64,000 nucleotides of DNA from Chrysomallon squamiferum (lineage: Eukaryota > Mollusca > Gastropoda > Neomphalida > Peltospiridae), in NCBI GenBank assembly GCA_012295275.1, contig CM022673.1, positions 1,468,605 to 1,532,604 on the forward strand, written 5' to 3'. This document shows, piece after piece, positions 28,276 to 38,397 of the stretch. The notes beneath the pieces were generated by a model, which was not told where the DNA came from, ran no database searches, and saw nothing but the letters and a program-made list of their open reading frames with translations. Numbering within the stretch: position 1 is the stretch's first letter; each line of letters opens with the position of its first letter. The translations under genes and the position numbers were made by a program.

Positions 28276-30112
28276 GCATTTGTTTTAAAGTCCATTTTTC
28301 CTCAGTGTTCACTAGATCTTCTTTATGGAGGCTTTTCATCACTGAGGTCTGTTGTTACGAGATTTCTTATTTCTAAAAGCATTTGTATTAATATTTCATT
28401 ATTTGTGACAGCATTTTATCTTATTTCTTTGAAAAGTATTCACACCAGACTAAAATGAGTGTCACTGATATTTATAATCACTTTAGATGTTTATGTTTTT
28501 TAGTTAATATCACTGTAATATGAATAGAAATAATATTACATACACAAAGTAAATTCATGGTTCCTTTACTTAATAAGTTGTATAATGATGTAGATTGTTA
28601 CATTTTAATTCTTAATTCTGTTTGTGTGCATAATTAGGTAATGACAAAAGGGAAAATATTTAAACAAGGAGGTGCTTTCTCATATCTCAGATTCAGTTAA
28701 ACAGATTAAACTAATCTCCTGTTATACAATATCAGTGTTCATGTTCACACTGGGTTATTTCCCATTCCAAACAAAAGTGTTGTTACAAGCCTTCACATCT
28801 GTGGGTAGGTACACTTAAAATCCCTCTCTCTGCTAATAATTAAAAGAACAACATCCCATTACATTGTAACATGGTTTTCCTCTCTCATTATCTATATAGT
28901 TCTTAACCAGTGATTAAAAATGAGTTGAATAGATCATTAAATAAAACATTTCTTTCTCTCTTTTATTACAGCAGTTATATTGAAACACATTAATTAAACA
29001 AAATTAAACTGAGAATTATTCCACTTCATCACTTTTAAGTTAGGAGTGGAGTTTAGTCAACCCATCTTCTACAAGTACTCAGTATTTAAATATCAAATAT
29101 GACTTCAGCTATTGTTTACATAGGTTTTTGTGTGTTCTGTAACCATGACTCCTTGTAGCTTCCCTGTTAGTCAGTATCAAATCTTTGTTAGAATTATGTG
29201 CATGTGAAGTGACAATTGGGTAATAACAGTTACAGGGGTTTTTTTTGTAGAGAGAGTGGTTGTTCTGCAGTTTTTACTTTCTACATGAGAAATGTTTACA
29301 CATATATTCATAAATACCAGTACTGAGACATTCATACGCATACTCACAAACACATGCATACAAACACACACACATACATATACATATACCTATTAATTTG
29401 CACACACAGAGACACACATATATAAACAAACTCATTCACATGATGATATAAAGACCTATATGATAACCTACATACAAATGCAGAGCACAAGTGTAATACA
29501 GTACTCATAAACATATATACATACACATACATGCAGACGTAACTCTTGCACATTCTCTCTTTTTCATTCACAATTTCATGTTCATCATTATCTAATTCAA
29601 CCAATCATAACTGTCACAGGGAAAAGCATGAGTCTTTTCTAGTCAGCAATATGTCTGATTTAAAAAGAACATTTTGAATATCTTTTTATTCGTCTGCTAC
29701 ACATGTCTGGTTAATTGTATGCAACATCATGTGAGTGGGTTGAAAGATTTTTTCTACAAACAGAAAGCTGGAATTGATAATTTTGTTGGATTACTGCAAT
29801 AAATCATCTTGGTAACTGGCAAATGAAGGAAAATAATTTTGATGTAAATTGTTAAAAAAAAAAAAAAAGAATTGTAATTGTTACATGTTAATGGTTAATG
29901 ATTAGACATTTTTATCTGGCTGATTTCCATCATAATTTTTTTTTCTTTCTCTCTCTTTTTCTCTCTCTCATCAATATATAATTCGCTTAGTTATCTTTTA
30001 TTATTTTTTATTTTTATTCTTGATATTATTTTCTTCCAAAAACAGAAAATATAACCACCTACTGTGTCAATTTTTTTCTTTCTCCTTTTTTATTATATTT
30101 TATTTGATTTTG

Positions 30113-30174
<62 letters not shown>

Positions 30175-31266
30175 TACTATTATTATTATTATATAAATTA
30201 TTATTATTTTATCCATTTTCTGTTTTTTTTTTATTACACATCATGTCCTCTTCTGGGCCAAGCTGCCAAACCCACATCCTGAATTACAAAATCAGGTTAA
30301 GTTCACAAATAATGAAACAAATGCACACATGAAATCAAAGAGGTTCCCACATTAGGTGCACTTTGCCAATTTGTGCCACCAATATATATTTTTAACTGAA
30401 GAAAAGTGTTGAAAATTAGAACAACACAGTAATAATGATGCCACCTTCTTTACTGAAATTCTGGATCAGCAAGTTTGAGTATGATTGTATAACAAACTAA
30501 AAACCAGGAACTAAAACAGAGACTATATTTAACTGGTAGACAGTTTTTTTTTTTTTTTTTTTTTTTTATAGACAAACCAGGAAATAAAACTGCATTTATG
30601 TCTGTGGTGGTGTTGGGGTGGTTGGGGTTTTTTTTAGTTGTTTTTTTAACACAAATGAAAACCAGGAACTAGAACAGAGGCCATATATCTCCATTGTCTA
30701 GTTGGTAAATAGTAACATTTTTTTTTTTTTTTGTTAAACTGAAAGGTTGAATTATTATTATTGACTGGCTCTATATACAGCACAAATAAAAAAAAACTGT
30801 TCTAAATTTATTTTGTAATTCAAGAGAGAGCTCGTGCCTAATGTCATTCTGCCTATCCTGGTCATAATAATGACATCACTTCCTATTGTCAGCTCATTTG
30901 TGTACATTATCACAGAAAATAAGCAAGGGGAAAGTGGATTTTTTCTCTGTACAGAGGATGGATATGTTTCACTGAATGAAACCGGCTTAATGTCCAAAGG
31001 TCATTGTTTCTCAGTGAGAGGTTTATCCAGTTGATGTGGGTTTTATATACAAGTGTGAATACATTTGTATATTAATGTATTGGATTTTTCTCTATGATAT
31101 TCATTTCAAATGGCCATAGGCTCTATTCTAAAACAATTTCCTTGATGATAGTTTGATACTGTCATATTCAGTAGGTATTAAACATAGGCCTTTGTTTCTT
31201 TATTATTTTTTATTAATTGTTATTATTATTCATTTTTTGTTTGATTTTTATATATTATTTATCTCT

Positions 31267-31304
<38 letters not shown>

Positions 31305-34300
31305 ATATTCAATTTTGCCAGCAAAATATATTTATTTGTTTTTAATTTTTGATTTTAACTTTAAACCTAAAATCCATTGTAATTAAGTTTGTAGAAGATT
31401 TTTAACAAGGAATACCTTGTAATTATTGAAATATTAATCTCTGTTTGATGTTTTAACAAACATTAATAATTAACATACCTTCCAGTTATCTGGCCCCTAA
31501 TTAAGCACTGCTCATTAGTTACCGATTCAGACAGCTCCTTGTCCTGTATCTCTTTTGTAATAAAGACCATCCCCTCTGTTCAAAGTCCACTTAACTGGTC
31601 ACAGAGACAGAACCAAACAGATACAGCAATTAGGATGGATTAATCATTGTTAATTAATTAAGAGATTATGAGAGTGGTTGGCAGTGTGAGGAGATTTCGT
31701 TTTCAAACACATTTAGTGTTGTCACTGAAAACAGAAATTTTGTCTGAGGTAGGTGTATGTGTATATAGAGTTATGAGAAAGACAGTGTTTTACACAGTGT
31801 CAGGTTTGTGATTTTCAGCTTCTTTTTATCAGTTACTGATAAAAGAAACATTGAACTCTATTTATGTGTTTTAAAAAGTAAAAATCTTAGAATTCTAATT
31901 ATGTGAGTGGATTTGGTTTTTAAACACATCAAGTTCATTTCTTATTAATACCATTCCATTTAGTTAATTTTTTATTTTTTTATTTACTTATTTGTCATCA
32001 TGTCGTGTACTGTTCTATTCTGAGCTGTGAATCCTATATATTCAATTTACAAGTAAATCAGGTCACAAATGTTATTTTCATGTGTACAAGTCATTTAAAA
32101 AAAGAAAGAAATTAATATCTATTAATTACTAGACTGAATCATGATGTGAACAGAGTTGGTTTTCAAACATCACATGAGGTGAATTATTTGTCAGTTTTTA
32201 AAAGCAAAAATCTTAAAATTACAAGAATTAGTTATGTTCTGAGTAGTTTTTAAACACATTAGGTCACATTCAGGTAAGTTTGTATGCTAATATAAAAATA
32301 GACATTATATAAATTATTAGAGCAAATAGTCATGTGAGAAAGTATTTCTGATTCATCGTGTAGTTTTGTTGTGGAGAACAGAATCATTTCAGGTAATTTT
32401 GTGTGTTTTAAAAACAAATACAGTTTGTTTTTATTTTTTTGTTGGGTTTTTTATAGTGGAGATATCGGGTGATTTCAGAGATTTGAGAAATAAACAAATT
32501 TCAGGTCAAAGTTTTTTCAGGTCAAAGCTAGATAACAAAATGTTAGGGTGGTAAAAGTTTGATTACTAGATTACAAAATGTTAGCCTGGTAAAAGATCAG
32601 CTGTTGTTGCTTTATTAATCATTCAGCAAATTTATCAGTTTTAGCTTATAATATCACTGTCATGTGTTTGAAATAGATATCAAACAATGTATATAAATTA
32701 TTTTAAAGAAAAATGCCTGTTGTTCATTGGGTACCATTTTCTTTTGACCTTTGGATTAGAGGGCTGAATGGCCTTGTAACACATACACATAGATATCTTT
32801 TTTCTCTTATAAAATAATCATTAAGTCCCAATTTCTATATTATTATTATTCTTTTTAAAAAAATGTTATTTACAATTATGACAACAATAGGTGTTCAGTG
32901 AGTGTGTGTATGTGTGTGTGATATATAATATGTATCTGCTACATAATTATTAAAAATGTTCTTATTGTTCTTATAACATTTGTTATATTAACAAACTTTA
33001 CTGATACTAATAAATGAAATAAAGAAATATTTAATTATGTTTTACATTTGTTTTTGTGGTGTATGTGTGCAATATATATCTATATATGTGTGTGTGCATG
33101 TATATTTGTTAAAGATATATGAATGTATAATAGATATGTTTATGTTTGTACAATGTATGTTATATATATAATACATATGTATATGTTTGTACAACACATG
33201 TAATTATGTTTATGTATAGAAAGCTAGAAAGAAATTTTATTAATTTATTTTAAATTCTTTTTTGATAGGAAGATTCAGAGAGTGAATCTGAAGAGAAAAT
33301 GGGAAATGCCCAGCATCACATAGCACCTTCAGCTTCTTACAGTCCACAAGTTTGGCGTTGCATTTTGCATAAATCACAACTATGCTAAGAAGAAACGAGA
33401 AGCGTGTGTGCCGTACGGTCTCAATTTAATTAAAGAAGATGAAGCTGTTAGACGAACAGATGGAGTGATTTTTCGAAACCGCAAGACAAAGCGATGTCCA
33501 TCAGAGGAGCATTCCGACAAGGATTCTGCAATAGGTGGAGCTTCAGATCTTGCCCAGTCATTTTACAGCGAATCTGGAATTAACAGAGACTCATTTTACT
33601 CAACATGCACAGCTGAAAGTGGTTTTGAAAACATGACAGAGTCCTGGGAGGAGAACAGTAGTGTCAGTGGCAGATACCCTTTTAGGTACAGACATCCATC
33701 GAGTACACATTCAATGAATGTCAACTTCAGCCCCAAATCACTGAAAGAGAAAAATTCTAGATATATCAGTGAAAATGCTTTAGGATATTCCAGCGACAGT
33801 TTGCACAGCTTCGATGTCTTGGAAAAAAGTAGTCTTCTGTTGACACCTCCGTCAGATGAAGAAAAATCCCCAGCCCCTGTAGAAACAAAAACTAGTGATT
33901 ATGTTTATCAAGAAAAAAGAAACAGTTTCTCAGCAGAGCCATCAGAAAGAAGTCAGTCTGACTTTGACCAGCTGATTGAAGGATGTGAATCTTTAAAAAG
34001 TTTCAGTTGTGGGACTAACAGTGTAGGTGACTGGAGTTGTGATGATGAGGGTGAAGGCTTGTCTCCCTTGCCTCGCCCTTCACTCACAGAATATCAGTTC
34101 AAGCAGTCGGTGCTGCAGAGACTTCACGAGTGGTCAAGTTTTTCATCTGAGAACTACACTTCACGTTCTCCGACACCAGATCGTCTTTCCTGCAAGAGAG
34201 TTCGCAGAAGTCGCAGTCTGGACAGAAATATATTTGACTGCTCTTCCTCGCTGGATAATGAAATATTCGAAAATGCAGCAATAGACTTCGAGGACAAAAC

Positions 34301-37300
34301 AACCAAAAATTTAGAGCACATAGAAGACGAACTTCACGACATTCAAGATGAGTTCAGTGTGATTACCACAAAGCTCTCTGACCTGATTCATCAAGGAAGC
34401 ATGTCTTCTGAAAAGTCCGAGTCTGAGACGAGGACGCTCACAGAAGATGTGATGCTTTCACCAAAGACAGTTTCAGTGTTGCAGAGAGCCTGGTCTCGGT
34501 GGGAAAGATCTCCCAGTGTTTCTTTAGACTCAAACCACTGCTCTCGAGAGGGGAGCGTCGACTTAGCCTGGGACATGTGTGAGCTGGCTGACAGTCAGAT
34601 GCCCAGAAGACTGAGATCATCGAGGACACACAGGTTAAAGCGAGAGGACTCTAGATTGTCTAATTCAGGGATAAATAGCAATAACAACAGCAACGCTGAT
34701 GATGAGGTGAATGATGATGTGTCTATAGCTGCTGATGTCTGTGCAGATTCTAGTCTTCCCAGTGATAACTTGCAAACTGATTCAGTAGAAGAGCAACCAC
34801 ATGAAAGTAAAGGTGAAAATGTTTTTTTTTTCTAGTAAATCACAAACATTTAGCTATCTGTCATCACATCTATAACTCAAGTGTAATGTATCATAGCCTG
34901 AGATATTTTTTTCTAAGGAAACGTGAATATAAAAATCACTAGCTCAAAAAAAAGTAACCTTTTCTCATTATTTGTATGGTTTTTATCTGTGTGAATGATG
35001 CCATATTAAAATAGCTTAAAAACATGTCTAAATAACAAAACAAAAAAAACAGTGTTCAGAATAGATATCTACCATTTCCTGGCAGAGATATTGATCCAGC
35101 TTTGGTTTTGTATAGTTTCTAATGATGATATGGTTATCTGCTTGACCATTCTAATTGCAACTGTTTGGCATTGCATAAATGAATAAATTTAAGCACAAGT
35201 TATCATACTGTAAAATATTTTTTTTCTCTGTTAAAGACAAAAATTATATATAAATATATATTTCTAACTTAAAGTGTGTCATTTGTCAATTTAAGTAATA
35301 AAGATAAAAATTTTAAAGTTTGTTTTTGGCAATTTAACAATAGTCCACCATGTAAGCATGCATTTTCCTGTTGGCAGCACATTACATTTATAAGTTTTTG
35401 TAAGTTTTTCAAAACTGTTAACTTAATGTTTGAGGAATATGGAATGAAACAGTTTTTATAACATATCTATAATTATATAACTTTGATTTTCTTAGAATGT
35501 GTATTAAATCCTTTTTGGCTTCACTGACAAATGCTATTGATTTAAAAAAAAAATTAATTTGAATTGTTATGACACATGTACCAAATGACAGTTGTTACAA
35601 ATCCAGTGTGACAGCAATTAATGTAATTTATAATAAAACTGGCTGTAACATGTTTTACATTAATTAGATATTAATTATTATTTTATCACGTTTATTAAGA
35701 TGACAGATGTATGACATACATATATAACAAAAAATATGCAATAGTTAATTTTCAAAAAATGAATGGAAAAAAAGAGGCATATTAATTTGTTACTTATTAT
35801 TATATGATTTCATACAATTTATGTTAACAAATGTTATTAAGAAAGTAAACAAGATAATGATAATGATGATAATAATAACAAAAGGAAGATGAAGAAAAAG
35901 AAGAAATAATGATAAAGATGATAATAATAACAAAAGGAAGATGAGGAAAAAGAAGAATCTTTATAATGTATTAATTATTAATAACTGTTATCTTTTAACT
36001 TTTGTTGCTGTTCACAAAGTTTATAGTGACTTTGCACTAAAGACAAATAAAGAATTGCTGTTGTTATTTCAGGACTGTCCAGTGTTAAGTTAACAAATAT
36101 AAGAGATGTAGTGGACATCAAGTCATATGCTGAGAACGAATGGAAGGGGAAAACAGCAGTAGCAGAAACAATAAAACAGGTTTGTCAAGCTTGTCATTTA
36201 TTCACTTTTCTTTTTCTTTACATATATTCTTGATGTTTGCATATATATGTGTTTGTATTTATGTAAACATGTATATGTTGGTGTGTTGGGCCATCCCATA
36301 ATGATTCATTTTTTATTATTATATTTTTTTTTGGTTTACAGATAAACACATTGATGTATGTATACCCTCACATACACATATACACACACGATGTGTTAGT
36401 CTATCGTTTGCTATTTTTGTATTATTTTAAAAGAATTTATCCAATATTATTTGTATTTTCTGTTACTGTTAGCTTAATTCATTTTATCACAGCAATTCAA
36501 GCAGCTTGCCAATAACATTTATTCAATACACTGTTTTCCATTAGTTTAGCATTAATTTGATGTTGTTTATTGAATTCATGTGTTTTTAAGTGGCTTAAAC
36601 CAGACACTGTTTTTATGATACAAAACAAAAAAATGTTTTCTGTAAAAACAGCACCATATGTTATACAACGAACAAATAACAGCGCAAATCAATAGAAAAT
36701 TAACATTCTTTTCTGCAGGGCTATGCAGAAATTGCCAAGCTATTTAATTGCTGTTCTCTGAGACAAACCAGGGGAGACAACTACTGTGCAGTGAGAAGCT
36801 GCTTGTTCCAAGTGTTGACCTCTGGAATCAATGTGACCCACAGATGGTGTGGAATTGTTGACCTTGTGAATCATCTGGAAAAACTCTACAAAGACTCAGC
36901 CTCTGGTCTTGCCAAGTGGAATTTTGCAAACCGTCTTCCCTGCTCTGCTGATGGAGATACGCTGTCTGTGATATGCAAATGTGTCTTTAACCTGTACTCT
37001 GCAGTAAGTGCCATACAGCAGTTTTTCATTTTGTACCAATGTTAAAAACAAAAAGATAAATAAATAGCCATGTTATTGATGTATGCAGAAAAAAAAAGTC
37101 CATTCTGTTTTTACATTTAATATTTTCAAATAAGTTTGGTACAAGTAAAAAAAAAAAAAAAATAATAATAACAAAAATAAAAATAATAATAATAAAATAT
37201 AATATAATAAAATTTTAAAAAAAAATAATAAAAAAGTGAAATAAAATAAAACAGCTTTGTTCACATTTTGTTCCTCCAGGCAAGTGCTTTATCATACCCT

Positions 37301-38397
37301 GTAACTATAATTTTCTTACAGTTGTATTTTCTGCATTTATCTTAACCATTAGTTGAATTAGTGGATTGTTTGGGATTTATTATTAACAATGACTGACATG
37401 AATATTACTTTTGATTATTAAACTTAATGTCACTGAAAATTTTATTCCAAATTAAACATTTTTTATTTCTTTTCAATTTCTCAAGGTCGAGAAGGTAGGC
37501 AGACTTTCAACGCAGGAAGAAAGAGAAAAGTTGGCTGTCAGCCTGTTCAACTCTGACCCAAATACTGACCTTGAACTTGTGGAAGGGGTCAAAATCATGA
37601 TGTTAGTTCAAGCCTATGAGCTGTACCAGGCCAACTGTGCTGGACAGGATGTTCCAGTCTTTGTCTGGCTCCTGTTTGCTAGAGACACATCTGAAACTGT
37701 TGATAAATTTGTGACCAATCACCTGAACAGTATAGGTGATTCAGGAGGTCTAGAACAGGTGAGAAATACTAGAAATCAGAGAATATCAGAGTAGCAGGTG
37801 AGAAATAAAGCTCTAAATTAGAGAAAAGTTAAAATAACAGGGGAATCTGAGCATACCAGTTTAACTGCTTGTGTTACATATTTGGTGCATTGGTTTTAAT
37901 TTTCTTTCTCCGTCATTAATTTTACGACTGAGTATTAAATAATGATAACTGAATTTCTAAACTGTTATACACTAATTCTTATAAAGTAAACAAAAAAATA
38001 TATTTTCAGAAATATTCATTTAATTAATTGTCATTTTTTATTTTTTTATTATTTTCAAGTCAGAAATGAAGTTTCCAAAGCTGTTACTCAAATAAACAGA
38101 TGTATTTAATAGGTTTTCTCATTTAAAATGTAAATTTGAAGACTGCTAGTAATTATCTTTTCAAATAAACAAAAACATTTAATAGATTTTTAAAATTCTG
38201 TTATTATTTTGTTTTTTTTGTAGGTTGAAATGTGTCTGCTGGGCCACACACTTGGAACCAAGATACGAGTTGCTAGGCTACAAAACCATGGCCAGGAAGA
38301 TTTCATCTGCCAATTTCCAGATGATGCTGACCCTTCATGGCCTCATATCAATCTGCTGGCAGAAGATGATCGCCATTACAACATACCCGTCCCATAA
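3724..38397 (+). CDS. OTULIN/FAM105-like membrane-anchored linear deubiquitinase
   Basis: This is a predicted cysteine peptidase of the OTULIN/FAM105 (C65) family, which cleaves Met1-linked ubiquitin chains. The preferred model joins 3724-3760, 20187-20350, 33269-34812, 36073-36179, 36719-37003, 37486-37758 and 38224-38397. All junction phases agree except for one apparent +1 shift inside 33269-34812. The protein is about 860 residues. It has a short start (MGLKDVMG), a hydrophobic anchor (about residues 15-35, VLGFGFGLGTLLIYKLYYKY), then about 500 Ser/acidic-rich, probably disordered residues. The C-terminal OTU domain (about 580-860) carries RGDNYCAVR with the nucleophile Cys (TGT at 36785-36787) and EDDRHYNIPV with catalytic His (38374-38376) and Asn. 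DIKSYAENEWKGKT and NHLNSIGDSGGLEQVEM align with both human OTULIN and OTULINL. The C-terminus ends IPVP and lacks the PDZ ligand of human OTULIN. The family call and OTU exons are secure. The first exon and start are less so. Confidence 0.85.
4072..4190. repeat. (TG)n and (AC)n microsatellites in inverted arrangement
   Basis: A (TG) run of about 22 units at 4072-4116 is followed 47 bases later by an (AC) run of about 13 units at 4164-4190. The two are reverse complements and could pair as a long hairpin. They lie in the first intron of the OTULIN-like gene model. Confidence 0.9.
4191..8064 (+). other. Intron or intergenic sequence, no gene seen
   Basis: AT-rich sequence with short homopolymers. 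Open frames here, such as those near 4681 and 7650, are low-complexity and have no recognisable motif. If the first-exon model at 3724 is right, this is the first intron. It ends in a good acceptor, CATTTCCTATTTAG, before 8065. Confidence 0.55.
8065..8349 (+). other. Candidate cassette or alternative first exon of the OTULIN-like gene
   Basis: A 285-base block is G+C-richer than its surroundings, with an acceptor (TTTCCTATTTAG) and a strong donor (GATG|GTAAGC). Its length is a multiple of three and both ends are phase 1. Inclusion therefore keeps the frame, except for an in-frame TAG at 8136-8138. The very next codon is ATG (8139), opening MSGDGAKMEIHCQDLYKK and running 70 codons to the donor, where it joins the anchor exon as GAT G|TG. 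The exon could be a poison or uORF exon (the upstream frame ends where the downstream one starts), or an alternative N-terminus. The encoded residues match no family I recognise. A second frame, rich in Pro, Arg and Gln, is also open over 8157-8349, so the real frame is uncertain. Confidence 0.4.
11309..11504. repeat. Compound microsatellite (TA)n-(TACA)n-(GACA)n-(GT)n
   Basis: A (TA) run of about 30 units is followed by about nine TACA units, then about six GACA units, a short interruption with further GACA, and about 17 GT units. Each block differs from the previous one by a single base change. This suggests stepwise conversion and expansion of neighbouring units. Confidence 0.95.
12214..12247. 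repeat. (CA)n microsatellite
   Basis: About 17 CA units. A weaker GT/TA-rich stretch lies about 100 bases upstream (12077-12190). Confidence 0.9.
12427..12552. repeat. T-tract / (TTA)n / T-tract low-complexity block
   Basis: Poly-T of about 18 bases, then about 28 ATT/TTA units with two ATC interruptions, then another poly-T. Poly-Ile and poly-Phe frames over it are not genes. Confidence 0.9.
13660..13920. repeat. Degenerate minisatellite, units of about 65-95 bp
   Basis: At least three diverged units share the order TATAGGTATA, (A)TAAGATAAA, a CTTRYTGGAATGGAG-like block, ACAT...GTAA and ATATCTWCTTTATAGG. Unit lengths vary because of inserted AT runs. Confidence 0.6.
14306..14584 (-). other. 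Unrecognised open frame with some coding character
   Basis: A 92-codon minus-strand frame lies in the OTULIN-like intron. Its first 70 codons (MHVMANHYFKRTIHQRF onward) have mixed composition and are G+C-richer than the flanks. A donor-like CCAAG|GTAGTC falls near 14373, and the frame then degrades into Phe/Leu low complexity. No domain is recognised. It may be a transposon fragment or chance. Confidence 0.2.
15946..15990. repeat. (GA)n microsatellite
   Basis: About 18 GA units followed by GGGAGGGAG. A GT-rich segment precedes it at 15907-15942. Confidence 0.9.
16302..16334. repeat. (AT)n-(GATA)n microsatellite
   Basis: A short AT run passes into about five GATA/TAGA units. Confidence 0.85.
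20187..20350 (+). CDS. Membrane-anchor exon of the OTULIN-like gene
   Basis: The acceptor TTTTTTTACAG precedes a phase-1 start, and the exon ends at the donor TTTATTTG|GTGAGT in phase 0. It encodes VKAAGIVCVLGFGFGLG, then TLLIYKLYYKYIHPIIDRD, followed by a charged stretch rich in Lys, Asp and Ser. About 20 hydrophobic residues flanked by a basic/aromatic segment form a convincing single membrane anchor. Vertebrate OTULINL has an N-terminal membrane anchor that places it on the ER; vertebrate OTULIN does not. The assignment to this gene rests on phase and order, since no other partner gene is visible on this strand. Confidence 0.6.
20420..20560 (-). mobile_element. tRNA-derived SINE-like fragment
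   Basis: On the minus strand a B-box match GGGTTCAATCC is preceded at the right distance by an A-box-like CAGCTTTGG. It is followed by sequence that runs into AT-rich DNA. The upstream end holds GGGACACAAC, reminiscent of the GGGACA element beside the tRNA-Gln copies. I cannot name the family, and the ends are uncertain. Confidence 0.4.
22735..22778. repeat. (TTTA)n microsatellite
   Basis: About eleven TTTA units. Confidence 0.9.
23055..23490. repeat. 30-bp minisatellite, about 14 units
   Basis: The unit reads approximately AGCTAGGAATATATCTGGTG followed by CAGTCAATAC. Units vary by substitutions and a few are shortened. Because 30 is divisible by three, the minus strand is open for 113 codons as a 10-residue repeat close to DCTRYIPSYI. 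There is no start context, splice signal or family match to suggest it is translated. Confidence 0.9.
23690..24310. repeat. Degenerate array of GTCAGTANTGATGGATTTTT-like units
   Basis: About a dozen scattered copies of GTCAGTRYTGATGRATTTTT occur, roughly 30-45 bases apart, often preceded by TATGTGG. A (TTA)n tract at 23853-23911 interrupts them. The array looks like an old, strongly diverged minisatellite next to the better kept 30-bp array. Confidence 0.6.
26082..26148. repeat. (GA)n microsatellite
   Basis: About 33 uninterrupted GA units, among the longest pure dinucleotide runs in the window. Confidence 0.95.
26581..26610. repeat. (GT)n microsatellite
   Basis: About 14 GT units. A (CA) run of about 13 units lies near 26930-26956. 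Confidence 0.9.
30114..30191. repeat. (TTA)n microsatellite
   Basis: About 25 TTA units with two CTA interruptions; the poly-Tyr frame over it is not a gene. Confidence 0.9.
31269..31301. repeat. (GT)n microsatellite
   Basis: About 16 GT units. Confidence 0.9.
31660..32600. repeat. Diverged repeat family, units around TTTTTAAACACATYA
   Basis: At least four blocks share a GAGTGG(A)TTTGGTTTTTAAACACATYA-like core (near 31690, 31905, 32145 and 32245). Some also share AAAGYAAAAATCTTARAATT upstream. A short direct repeat, ACAAAATGTTAGSSTGGTAAAAG, occurs at about 32535 and 32573. The pattern suggests local tandem duplications that have decayed. Confidence 0.5.
33269..34812 (+). CDS. Large Ser/acidic-rich exon of the OTULIN-like gene, with an apparent frameshift
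   Basis: From the acceptor TTCTTTTTTGATAG the first frame reads EDSESESEEKMGNAQHH and is open to a TAA at 33386. The neighbouring +1 frame is open from 33324 to the donor AAAG|GTGAAA at 34812, encoding CVPYGLNLIKEDEAVRR and about 450 further residues. The shift must fall between 33324 and 33386. The protein is rich in Ser, Glu and Asp, with many SP/TP sites and a short amphipathic segment (LEHIEDELHDIQDEF) near 34309-34353. The rest looks disordered. The donor is phase 1 and matches the next exon (G|GA CTG). A weak acceptor inside the exon (CTTCAG|, start 33333) would give phase 0 and avoid the shift. No domain is recognised. Confidence 0.75.
34813..36072 (+). other. Intron of the OTULIN-like gene with a short tandem duplication
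   Basis: AT-rich intron. At about 35852-35957 two adjacent copies of a purine-rich block (GATGATAATAATAACAAAAG, then GAAGATGARGAAAAAGAAGA) are repeated at a spacing of about 55 bases. No exon is seen. Confidence 0.6.
36073..38397 (+). CDS. OTU catalytic region of the OTULIN-like gene (four exons)
   Basis: Exons 36073-36179, 36719-37003, 37486-37758 and 38224-38397 encode the peptidase domain. Exon one has DIKSYAENEWKGKT, matching the segment before the OTU core in OTULIN. Exon two has the Cys loop RGDNYCAVRSCLFQ. Exon three covers LSTQEEREKLAVSLF to RDTSETVDKFV, then NHLNSIGDSGGLEQ. Exon four runs VEMCLLGHTLGTKI to LLAEDDRHYNIPVP and stop. All splice sites are GT-AG and the phases agree. The position of the nucleophile Cys is occupied by Asp in vertebrate OTULINL, so this protein is predicted to be an active peptidase. 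Candidate AATAAA signals follow near 38683 and 40618. Confidence 0.93.

Larger units (their letters stand above)
20351..33268 (+). other. Large intron of the OTULIN-like gene, repeat-rich
   Basis: Nearly 13 kb between the anchor exon and the large exon. It includes a tRNA-derived SINE-like piece (20420-20560), a TTTA tract (22735), a 30-bp minisatellite (23055-23490) and a degenerate array (23690-24310). Several (TTA)n, (GA)n and (GT)n tracts and a diverged repeat family (31660-32600) follow. The minus-strand frame at 23089-23430 is the minisatellite read as protein. Other frames have no recognisable features. No further gene is seen. Confidence 0.6.

Noticed and set aside
33880-33930. HOIP-binding (PIM) motif in DYVYQEK
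   Set aside because: It only loosely resembles the DMYR motif of OTULIN; one Tyr and one Asp are not enough to claim it.
33408-34835. A separate intronless gene starting near 33408
   Set aside because: There is no ATG at that point (the codon is GTG). The frame continues upstream, and a donor at 34812 joins in phase to the OTULIN-like exons.
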